Below are positions 1-5,346 of a stretch of 6,808 nucleotides of DNA, one piece after another. Source of the DNA: an uncultured Cellvibrionales bacterium (GTDB lineage Bacteria > Pseudomonadota > Gammaproteobacteria > Pseudomonadales > UBA7434); NCBI GenBank assembly GCA_937897785.1, contig CALCNB010000210.1, positions 1-6,808 on the forward strand, read 5' to 3'. The translations under genes and the position numbers were made by a program. The notes under the pieces are model-generated. The model worked only from the letters and a program-made list of their open reading frames with translations, did not search any database and was not told the DNA's origin. Position 1 is the first letter of the stretch. Every line of letters starts with the position of its first letter.

Positions 1-737
1 ACTACACCAGTTAAAGGTAATTGTTGGTTGAAAGCTTGCGCGGTATTTGCCGCATCTTGCCCCGTCATTGCATCGACCACAAACAGGGTTTCAGCAGGTT
101 TTAACGCCGCATGAAGACGACTGATTTCATTCATCATGTCGGCATCAATGGCCAATCGACCTGCCGTATCAACAATTAATACCTCTGTGACATTTCGCTT
201 TGCTGCGGCTAATGCTTGTTCAACAATTGCCAATGGCTTTTGATCGCTGTCGCTAGGATGAAAATCAACACCCACTTCCTCTGCTAGCGTTGCTAATTGC
301 TGTATTGCAGCGGGGCGATAAACATCGGCACTGACCACCATAACGCTCTTTTTCTGAGTTTCTTTTAGGTGACGTGCTAATTTAGCCACCGAGGTTGTTT
401 TACCCGCACCTTGTAAGCCCGCCATCAAAATAATGGCCGGCGGGGTAACCGAAATTGAGAGACCTTGGTTAGATTCACCCAAGGTGACTTCTAGCTCAGC
501 CTGAACAATCTTTAAAAACGCCTGGCCGGGGGACAAGCTTTGACTGACTTCACTGCCTAAAGCACGCGTACGCACTCGTTCAATGAAATCTTTCACTACC
601 GGCAGTGCTACATCAGCCTCAAGTAAAGCCTTACGCACATCGCGCAGTGCGTCTTTAATATTGTCTTCGCTTAGGCGGGCTTTGCCGCTGACCTGGCGGA
701 GAGACTGGGACAATCGTTCGCTGAGATTCTCAAACAT
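1..737 (-). CDS. ffh: Signal recognition particle GTPase Ffh (SRP54), N-terminal part, cut by window edge
   Basis: Ffh binds 4.5S RNA and signal sequences on ribosomes and delivers nascent inner-membrane proteins to FtsY; it is a cytoplasmic GTPase. The visible 245 codons begin MFENLSERLS and cover the N domain (about 1-88, with the ALLEADVALPVV stretch at 37-48) and most of the G domain. Seen directly are the P-loop GLQGAGKTT (107-115), DVYRPAA (138-144), DTAGRL (190-195) and TGQDAAN (225-231). The end of the G domain and the methionine-rich M domain lie beyond base 1; E. coli Ffh is 453 residues. The ATG at 735-737 matches the family start MFxNLxxRL, though the ribosome site before it is weak. 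It is transcribed away from the sod cassette. The E. coli gene is likewise divergent from ypjD. The identification is near certain. Confidence 0.98.
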   Translation of the reverse strand, partial: MFENLSERLSQSLRQVSGKARLSEDNIKDALRDVRKALLEADVALPVVKDFIERVRTRALGSEVSQSLSPGQAFLKIVQAELEVTLGESNQGLSISVTPPAIILMAGLQGAGKTTSVAKLARHLKETQKKSVMVVSADVYRPAAIQQLATLAEEVGVDFHPSDSDQKPLAIVEQALAAAKRNVTEVLIVDTAGRLAIDADMMNEISRLHAALKPAETLFVVDAMTGQDAANTAQAFNQQLPLTGV

Positions 738-774
738 ATTAGAGGTATGCGCTTCCGTTGATAAGAAAAAGTAA

Positions 775-803
775 AGTATACCCGAGACATGAAAATCACC
801 CAA
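775..803 (-). promoter_or_regulatory. Probable sigma70 promoter of ffh
   Basis: On the minus strand a -35-like TTGGGT (798-803) is followed after exactly 17 bases by a good -10, TATACT (775-780). Transcription would start near 768, giving a leader of about 30 bases before the ffh ATG. The -35 matches only three of six consensus bases. The assignment rests on the -10, the spacing and the position. Confidence 0.5.
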
Positions 804-886
804 GTCTGCCATTCCTGACTCATCAAACCAGTCAAAAATCGGTAATTAACTCAATTCACCAAGGCAGCTGTGAGACGTGTAATTTT

Positions 887-907
887 AAATGAGAATGCTT
901 GTCATTT
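887..907 (+). promoter_or_regulatory. Fur-like operator overlapping the sod-cassette promoter
   Basis: Bases 890-904 read TGAGAAT-G-CTTGTCA, an imperfect 7-1-7 inverted repeat flanked by AAA and TTT that extend the symmetry. Against the Fur consensus TGATAATnATTATCA only three of the fourteen defined bases differ. The right half contains the -35 hexamer of the promoter at 899-927, so a bound repressor would block RNA polymerase. Ferric uptake regulator (iron) is the first candidate. A Nur-type nickel regulator of the same family is the alternative, because the downstream genes encode a nickel superoxide dismutase. The match is seen in the sequence; the regulator's identity is inference. Confidence 0.65.
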
Positions 908-927
908 GCGTCTTATTAAGCTATAAT
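899..927 (+). promoter_or_regulatory. Strong sigma70-type promoter of the sod cassette
   Basis: TTGTCA (899-904, five of six consensus bases) is followed after 17 bases by a perfect TATAAT (922-927). Transcription is expected to start near 933-936, giving a leader of about 75 bases before the first gene. No other promoter of similar quality is visible before sodN or sodX, so the three genes are probably co-transcribed from here. Confidence 0.8.
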
Positions 928-1010
928 CATCAGCTATAAAGACGGCAAAACACAACCGACATATACAGTTATGACTGATATTTGGGATGCCCTCTCATCT
1001 GGAGATTGTC

Positions 1011-1202
1011 ATGAAACAACTCTTTTGTTTGATTTTATTAGCTTTGTCAACAACAGCAACAGCCCATCACAAGGCGGGTATCGCTGAAGATTACCAAGCT
1101 TCAGCTGCACTATTACTGATGATGCTCGTATTCCTAATAGGCTCAATCACGATTACAGCTCAATCTTATTGGAACAAAACAGCCGGTAAATTAAATCGTT
1201 AA
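1011..1202 (+). CDS. Unassigned 63-residue membrane or exported small protein with His-His after a signal-like segment; first gene of the sod cassette
   Basis: I do not recognise a named family. The product begins with a typical signal-peptide pattern: MKQ, a hydrophobic core (4-13), then STTATA with a plausible AxA cleavage site after residue 18. Cleavage there would give a mature N terminus HHKAGIAEDY. A second hydrophobic segment (about 31-50, ASAALLLMMLVFLIGSITI) is followed by a basic tail (QSYWNKTAGKLNR), so the C terminus should be cytoplasmic with a short His-bearing stretch outside. The ATG at 1011 is preferred over the in-frame ATG at 987 because GGAGA (1001-1005) sits five bases before it and the signal peptide then starts correctly. 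It is the promoter-proximal gene, 64 bases before the sodN ATG. The two-hydrophobic-segment layout loosely recalls small subunits of cobalt/nickel ECF transporters (CbiN/NikN), but no motif supports this. Expression is probably under the Fur-like box. Confidence 0.75.
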   Translation: MKQLFCLILLALSTTATAHHKAGIAEDYQASAALLLMMLVFLIGSITITAQSYWNKTAGKLNR

Positions 1203-1266
1203 CAAACCAAACGGCAAATTAATAACGTTGAATCTTTATAGACCAGAACAAAAAAGAGCCCATAGA

Positions 1267-1737
1267 ATGAAAATAAGCATTTCTAAAGTCCAGGCACACT
1301 GTGATATTCCATGTAAAATTTACGACCCTGGCACTCTCCAGTACGCAACCTTAAGCGTTATTCGACTATTAGATCTTATCAATGAATTGCCTGACTCATT
1401 AAGTATTGCACAACAAGCGCAACTCGCTCGCTTAGTCGATCAAAAAGAAACGCATTCGAGCGAAGTTAAGCAATTAGTGAGCACTATTTGGGGAGACTAT
1501 TTTAAGCAGCCGCAAATCTCGGCTTTTCCGGAGATACATGAACTTGTGCATAGCATTATGCAACAAGCTTCAACATGTAAACAGGGCATCAATCGGGATG
1601 ATAGTGAGAAACTCTTAATAAGCGTCAATCGCTTTGCTGAAATTTTTTGGCACACTAAGGGCGTGTTAACAAAAACAATGCTTGCTCCTTATCCACCTGC
1701 ATTACCTATTGTGCAACCGGTGCTTGATGAGGCTTAA
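1267..1737 (+). CDS. sodN: Nickel superoxide dismutase precursor (SodN)
   Basis: Dismutates superoxide to oxygen and hydrogen peroxide using nickel held by the N-terminal hook. From the ATG at 1267 (AGAG at 1255-1258) the protein is 156 residues: a 10-residue leader MKISISKVQA, then HCDIPCKIYDP, the Ni-hook with His1, Cys2, Pro5, Cys6 and Tyr9. The family block STIWGDYFKQPQISAFPEIHELV (mature 62-84) matches the Streptomyces region SVLWSDYFKPPHFEKYPELHQLV, and EIFWHTKG (mature 115-122) matches the usual C-terminal KIFWETK. The mature form would be about 146 residues against 117 in Streptomyces. The difference is a short insertion plus a proline-rich tail of about 23 residues. Two hook-region positions differ: Lys for Gly7 and Ala for Glu17. 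A TTG at 1228 would give a 23-residue leader and cannot be excluded. The 3' end overlaps sodX. Assignment is strong; activity is inferred. Confidence 0.93.
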   Translation: MKISISKVQAHCDIPCKIYDPGTLQYATLSVIRLLDLINELPDSLSIAQQAQLARLVDQKETHSSEVKQLVSTIWGDYFKQPQISAFPEIHELVHSIMQQASTCKQGINRDDSEKLLISVNRFAEIFWHTKGVLTKTMLAPYPPALPIVQPVLDEA

Positions 1738-2011
1738 ATTGTTTCGAGTCACTGGCAACAGTATGCTACCTGCTTTAAAAGACAAAGATTACGTTCTAAC
1801 AAGACAGTCTAGCGACCTTCAGCCAGGCGATATTGTCGTAATGAATCTACCTGATTACGGTCAAGTGATTAAGCGTATAGACAGCCTCTCAACTGACTCG
1901 ATAAAACTAAGCGGCGATAATCCAAGACTGGCCTCCTCATGCTGTGAGCGAGCTCAGTTAAAAGACTACTTAATCGGTAAGATGATCGCTAAATTCTCAC
2001 TGCCTTTTTAA
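1727..2011 (+). CDS. sodX: Nickel-type superoxide dismutase maturation protease (S26 signal-peptidase family)
   Basis: A 94-residue serine protease expected to remove the SodN leader so that His1 becomes the free N terminus required for nickel binding. The S26 signature is clear: GNSMLPAL with nucleophile Ser12, QPGDIVV (32-38), VIKRI with general-base Lys49, and the SGDNP box at 62-66. No membrane anchor is present, unlike housekeeping LepB, so it should act in the cytoplasm, as expected for the SodX group. The ATG at 1727 puts the S26 block at the usual distance from the N terminus. An upstream in-frame TTG at 1682 would add 15 residues of unrelated sequence read from inside sodN and is not favoured. 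The gene overlaps sodN by 11 bases and has no clear ribosome site of its own, so translation is probably coupled to sodN. Confidence 0.9.
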   Translation: MRLKLFRVTGNSMLPALKDKDYVLTRQSSDLQPGDIVVMNLPDYGQVIKRIDSLSTDSIKLSGDNPRLASSCCERAQLKDYLIGKMIAKFSLPF

Positions 2012-2047
2012 CCATATCCTAAAGCACGAGTTTGGTTTGGCGAAAAT

Positions 2048-2095
2048 CTAGGACTGTGCAAGTCCTGACGCTAGGACAGCGCCTTAACAACAGGC
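2048..2095 (+). other. Three tandem small hairpins between sodX and ypjD
   Basis: Stem 1 is AGGACT (2050-2055) with AGTCCT (2061-2066), loop GTGCA. Stem 2 is CGCT (2069-2072) with AGCG (2078-2081), loop AGGAC. Stem 3 is GCCT (2081-2084) with AGGC (2092-2095). The AGGAC loop of stem 2 can instead pair with GTCCT of stem 1 (2062-2066), so alternative folds exist. No T-run follows, so this is not a standard intrinsic terminator, although it lies where the sod transcript should end. It could stabilise or mark the 3' end of that transcript. The stems are seen; any function is inference. Confidence 0.4.
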
Positions 2096-2125
2096 CTCGA
2101 TCCGCGCAAGATGTATCATAAAGAG

Positions 2126-2153
2126 CTGTAATTTGGTTACTTTATGGCATAAT
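2126..2153 (+). promoter_or_regulatory. Probable extended -10 promoter for ypjD
   Basis: CATAAT (2148-2153) is preceded by TGG (2145-2147), making an extended -10 element (TGn plus a five-of-six -10). The best -35 candidate is the weak CTGTAA (2126-2131) at 16 bases. Transcription would start near 2160 and leave a leader of about 130 bases before ypjD. The leader contains a small GGCG/CGCC hairpin (2167-2179) and a perfect 12-base palindrome, TGGCATATGCCA (2211-2222). Confidence 0.45.
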
Positions 2154-2290
2154 ACAGCGATCAAATGGCGTTTTTCGCCTTATTATTGCTTTAAGCCTTC
2201 ACCCTCCCGCTGGCATATGCCAAACTGCTACTTACTCAGCGAAAGAAAAACAGTGGGAAAACGCCACCAACTCACAGGACTTTATCATCA

Positions 2291-3109
2291 ATGATGAATA
2301 TGGCTAATTTAGCAACCCTAGCATGCATGCTATTTTATTTAATAGCCGTCATCCAGCTGCTGACCAACCTGAGTAAAACTTCTAAAACGGTCACTGATTC
2401 TAGCAGCCCGGTACCTCTGCTGGGTTTAATCGGTGCAGTCATGCACTTTATTGTTATTTTGATCGATGCCCAACAAAACCAGGGATTAAGTAGCAGTTTT
2501 TTTGATGCCTTGTCAATTACCGCTTTTATCGTGGTAAATATGTGTTTAATTGCACAAACGCGCTACCCATTAAGAATCCTTTTTATCCCCGTATTTTTAA
2601 TTTCAATTATCTGTGTGGCAATGGCAAACCGCGTATCTTTGCATATACCTATTGTCGCCAGCTCACCTGGCATGCTAACCCATATCTTAAGCTCCATCAT
2701 CGCCTATAGCTTGTTATGTATCGCCGCACTGCAAGCAGTGGCCCTACAAATGATTGATTACAGCTTAAGGGAACGCAGCGACAGTATATGGCTACGCCAA
2801 CTGCCACCGTTGCAAACGATAGAGACGCTACTGTTTCAATTTATCACCATAGGCTGGTTGATTTTGACGATTGCATTGGTCTCAGGTGGTATCTATATTG
2901 AGGACTTCTTCTCGCAGCACCTCGCTCATAAAACCATATTATCGCTACTTTCTTGGTTGTTATTTGGTTTATTGCTACTAGGCCGTCATCGCTACGGCTG
3001 GCGTGGCAGCCTTGCGGTTAAATGGACCTTAACTGCATTCATCACCTTGGTCTTGGCCTATTTCGGCACACACTTTGTCCTCGAAATCATCCTGAAAAGA
3101 ACCGTTTAA
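2291..3109 (+). CDS. ypjD: YpjD: CcsA-like cytochrome c assembly family inner-membrane protein
   Basis: A 272-residue polytopic membrane protein of the cytochrome c assembly (CcsA/CcmC-like) superfamily; E. coli YpjD is of similar length. Its precise job is not established; heme handling is inferred from the superfamily. Hydrophobic segments lie near 5-26, 42-60, 70-89, 94-112, 129-154, 180-200, 213-231 and 244-267, fitting about eight membrane spans. The conserved histidines expected in this superfamily are visible at His131 (LTHILSSIIAYSLL) and His213 (HKTILSLLSW). The C-terminal GRHRYGWRGSLAVKWTL block (231-247) closely resembles E. coli YpjD. The N terminus offers ATG at 2291, 2294 and 2300. 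AGGA (2276-2279) precedes the first by 11 bases, so the exact start is uncertain by up to three residues. It lies upstream of yfjD, as in the E. coli region, and is separated from ffh here by the sod cassette. Confidence 0.92.
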   Translation: MMNMANLATLACMLFYLIAVIQLLTNLSKTSKTVTDSSSPVPLLGLIGAVMHFIVILIDAQQNQGLSSSFFDALSITAFIVVNMCLIAQTRYPLRILFIPVFLISIICVAMANRVSLHIPIVASSPGMLTHILSSIIAYSLLCIAALQAVALQMIDYSLRERSDSIWLRQLPPLQTIETLLFQFITIGWLILTIALVSGGIYIEDFFSQHLAHKTILSLLSWLLFGLLLLGRHRYGWRGSLAVKWTLTAFITLVLAYFGTHFVLEIILKRTV

Positions 3110-3188
3110 ACATCGAATCTGACTCTCTTATAACTGTGATTAGAATATCCTATTTAGGTCTGTTTTTGGCGGAAAAGCAAATTTAAAC

Positions 3189-3217
3189 TTGCCAAAGGGG
3201 CTGCTTTTCTACACTAT
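3189..3217 (+). promoter_or_regulatory. Weak candidate promoter for yfjD
   Basis: TTGCCA (3189-3194, five of six) is followed after 17 bases by a poor -10, CACTAT (3212-3217, three of six). The overlapping TATTAT (3215-3220) is a better hexamer but at 20-base spacing. The 141-base ypjD-yfjD gap shows no terminator, so read-through from ypjD is equally possible. Confidence 0.3.
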
Positions 3218-3250
3218 TATGTCTGGCAATAATCGAGAGGTAAATAAGCC

Positions 3251-4588
3251 TTGGACGCGATTCCAATAAGCTGGCTGAGCATGGCATTAATTTTTTTAAT
3301 CCTATGTTCAGCATTTTTTTCAAGTTCTGAAACCAGCATGATGGCGCTTAACCGCTATCGCTTGAAACATCTAAAACAAAAAGGCCACCGTGGCGCCAGA
3401 AAAGCATCGCGATTACTTAACCGTCCTGATCGACTGATCGGTTTAATCCTGATTGGCAACAATTTAGTTAATATAGCGGCAGCTTCATTGGCTACGGCCA
3501 TGGCCGTTAGACTGTATGGCGATGCAGGTTATATTATTGCAACGATTAGCTTAACCTTAGTGATTTTAATTTTTGCCGAGATCACACCTAAAACCTTTGC
3601 CGCTCTTTACCCTGAAAAAATCGCTTTTCCCGCATCTTACCTGCTACAACCACTGCAAGCGCTATTTCGCCCCATCGTGATTGTCACCAACTTTATCACT
3701 AATGCGATTATCCGCTGGCTAGGTGGCAACCCTCAACACAATCAAAATGATGATTTAAGCTTCGAAGAACTTAGAGTAGTCGTTCAGGAGTCAAGCGCTA
3801 CTATTCCTAAAAAAAGACGAGGTATGCTAGTCAATATTCTTGATTTAGAAAAAATTGTCGTCAATGACATCATGATTCCTCGCAATGAAATTTACGGCCT
3901 TGATGTCAATCAAGACGCCGGAACACTACTGGAACAAATTCGCTCAAGTGAATACACACGTCTGCCTATTTTTAGGGACGAATTAGATGATCTTGTGGGT
4001 ATCTTACACCTTAGACAAAGCGCAAGATATTTAATGGCACAGAATGATATTGAAAAAAATACTGATGCTCGACTCGACAAAAGGGCAATGATAGAGTCTG
4101 CAAATGAGCCCTACTTCATACCTGAAGGCACGCCGCTCCATACCCAACTATTCAACTTTCAACGTGAAAAAAGACGTATCGGCATAGTGGTTGATGAATA
4201 TGGGGTCGTACTTGGCTTGGTCACCATTGATGATATCTTAGAAGAGATTGTTGGCGATTATACAACGAATTTCACGGAGCAAGTGGCCGACATCATCCCC
4301 CATGGCGATGATGAATTTCTCATTATGGGCTCAGCAACACTGCGCGATATCAACAAACAATTGGATTGGCAGTTACCTACGCAGGGCGCTAAAACACTTA
4401 ACGGTCTTTTACTGGAACAACTTGAATCATTTCCTGACACCAGTGGTGTCAGTCTGAGCTTGAAAGAGTACCATTTTGAAGTGCTGGCCATACAAGACAA
4501 CATGATTAGTCGGGTAAAATCGAAACGCATTGCTTGGAACAATGAATCAGAATTTGACGATGATGTTAATCAAATTGATGATGATTAA
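3251..4588 (+). CDS. yfjD: YfjD: CNNM/CorC-type transporter with DUF21, two CBS domains and CorC_HlyC domain
   Basis: A 445-residue inner-membrane protein of the CNNM/CorC (HlyC/CorC) family, whose characterised members export magnesium or other cations or polyamines; the substrate here is not known. Domain order is complete. The DUF21/CNNM membrane domain spans about 1-190, with SSSETSMMALNRYRLKH (24-40), IGNNLVN (68-74) and FAEITPKT (108-115). A CBS pair spans about 204-335 (DIMIPRNEI at 206-214, RIGIVVDEYGVVLGLVTIDDILEEIVGD at 309-336). The CorC_HlyC domain spans about 350-425 (TLNGLLLEQLESFP). The last 15 residues are strongly acidic (EFDDDVNQIDDD). The start is TTG at 3251, preceded by GAGAGG (3235-3240). 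It reproduces the N-terminal length of E. coli YfjD before the SETxMM motif, whereas the next in-frame ATG (3281) would clip ten residues. The 3' end overlaps the opposing DUF1289 gene by four bases. Confidence 0.94.
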   Translation: MDAIPISWLSMALIFLILCSAFFSSSETSMMALNRYRLKHLKQKGHRGARKASRLLNRPDRLIGLILIGNNLVNIAAASLATAMAVRLYGDAGYIIATISLTLVILIFAEITPKTFAALYPEKIAFPASYLLQPLQALFRPIVIVTNFITNAIIRWLGGNPQHNQNDDLSFEELRVVVQESSATIPKKRRGMLVNILDLEKIVVNDIMIPRNEIYGLDVNQDAGTLLEQIRSSEYTRLPIFRDELDDLVGILHLRQSARYLMAQNDIEKNTDARLDKRAMIESANEPYFIPEGTPLHTQLFNFQREKRRIGIVVDEYGVVLGLVTIDDILEEIVGDYTTNFTEQVADIIPHGDDEFLIMGSATLRDINKQLDWQLPTQGAKTLNGLLLEQLESFPDTSGVSLSLKEYHFEVLAIQDNMISRVKSKRIAWNNESEFDDDVNQIDDD

Positions 4589-4779
4589 AGTAGCTTACCC
4601 GCTTCTTTAGCGCGCTGCCACGAAAGCTTCACAACCGCTTGTTTTTTTTCGTTGCTGTACATTGACCAACAGCCAATTTCTTCAGCACTGCGAAAACAGC
4701 CTTCACAAAGATCATTGTTATCCAATACGCAAACACCGATACAGGGTGATGCAATATTTTTTTGCGGGTTATTCGGCAT
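4585..4779 (-). CDS. DUF1289 family small four-cysteine protein
   Basis: A 64-residue protein of the DUF1289 family, function unknown. The family signature SPCIGVC (11-17) is followed by LCEGCFRSAEEIGCW (24-38), giving a Cys13-x3-Cys17-x7-Cys25-x2-Cys28 arrangement that could hold zinc or an iron-sulfur cluster. The family signature ends with the conserved EI.CW pattern, seen at 34-38. There is no signal peptide or membrane segment, so a cytoplasmic location is expected. It lies 39 bases downstream of the gamma-carbonic anhydrase gene on the same strand, with no terminator or clear promoter between, so the two are probably one transcript. Its stop codon overlaps the yfjD stop on the other strand. 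Family membership is sure from the motif; any role is not. Confidence 0.88.
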   Translation of the reverse strand: MPNNPQKNIASPCIGVCVLDNNDLCEGCFRSAEEIGCWSMYSNEKKQAVVKLSWQRAKEAGKLL

Positions 4780-4818
4780 TAATTCTAACCACTACGTTAA
4801 TAAGCTAATAAAAATCAC

Positions 4819-5346
4819 TTATTTCACCATTGGCTTCAAGTCTTTAATAAATCGTCTGGCATTTTTAACATAACTTTCGGCACTGTGTATAAGTGCTGCT
4901 GACTGCTCGGCAGACAATTGCTTTACAACCTTACCTGGCGAACCTAACACCATTGAGCCATCGGGGATCACCGTGTTTTCAGTCACCAATGCATTGGCGC
5001 CAATTAAACACCCTCGACCAATTTTAGCACCATTCAATACCACGGCATTAATACCCACTAGACTTCCTTCGCCAATTGAACAACCGTGAAGCATGACTTT
5101 ATGACCAATGGTGACGTGATCACCTATCGTTAGGGGAAAGCCTGGATCGGCATGCAAAACAGCACCGTCTTGCACGTTGGAACCCTCTCCGACCGTAATC
5201 TTTTCGCTGTCACCTCTCACCACTACATTAAACCAAATACTGGCATCCGCCTTTAACTCTACGTGGCCAATCACGCTGGCATTGGGGGCGATAAAATTAT
5301 CTTCCGAATCCAGTGTTGGGCAGCGATCACCTAAATGGTATTTCAT
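4819..5346 (-). CDS. yrdA: Gamma-carbonic anhydrase family protein (YrdA-like, left-handed beta-helix)
   Basis: A 175-residue hexapeptide-repeat protein closest in pattern to E. coli YrdA. The family folds as a trimer with metal sites between subunits; carbonic anhydrase activity is proven for few members, so catalysis is only possible here. The three metal-binding histidines are present: His65 (LHADPG), His82 and His87 (IGHKVMLHGC). So are Arg44 and Asp46 (VRGD) and Gln59-Asp60, matching positions in the archaeal Cam enzyme. Repeats of the (I/L/V)GxGxx type run through about 48-135, followed by LGSPGKVVKQL and a C-terminal helix. The long acidic proton-shuttle loop of Cam is absent, as usual for YrdA/CaiE/PaaY-like members. 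The ATG at 5344-5346 has AGAGG nine bases upstream. It is the first gene of a probable two-gene unit with the DUF1289 gene. Confidence 0.9.
   Translation of the reverse strand: MKYHLGDRCPTLDSEDNFIAPNASVIGHVELKADASIWFNVVVRGDSEKITVGEGSNVQDGAVLHADPGFPLTIGDHVTIGHKVMLHGCSIGEGSLVGINAVVLNGAKIGRGCLIGANALVTENTVIPDGSMVLGSPGKVVKQLSAEQSAALIHSAESYVKNARRFIKDLKPMVK

Noticed and set aside
583..774. 63-codon plus-strand open frame
   Set aside because: It is antisense to the highly conserved ffh N domain and its product has no recognisable pattern.
987..1010. Upstream in-frame ATG adding MPSHLEIV to the small membrane protein
   Set aside because: It would put polar residues before the signal peptide and bypass the good GGAGA site directly ahead of 1011.
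971..1084. 38-codon open frame starting MTDIWDALSS, overlapping the first sod-cassette gene in another frame
   Set aside because: It has no ribosome site and is out of frame with the well-supported small membrane protein.
1682..1726. TTG start adding 15 residues to SodX
   Set aside because: The extra residues come from the frame-shifted sodN tail; the ATG at 1727 places the catalytic serine block at the usual distance.
2048..2100. Integron attC-like site
   Set aside because: The GCCTTAAC word resembles a core site, but the paired GTTRRRY/RYYYAAC arrangement and overall attC fold are absent.
2041..2100. Intrinsic terminator for the sod operon
   Set aside because: The stems are short (4-6 bp) and none is followed by a T-run.
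4248..4542. Plus- and minus-strand open frames inside the 3' part of yfjD
   Set aside because: Both are shadows of the CorC_HlyC coding region; their translations show no family pattern.
4652..4873. 73-codon plus-strand frame across DUF1289 and the carbonic anhydrase end
   Set aside because: It runs antisense to two genes with clear family motifs.
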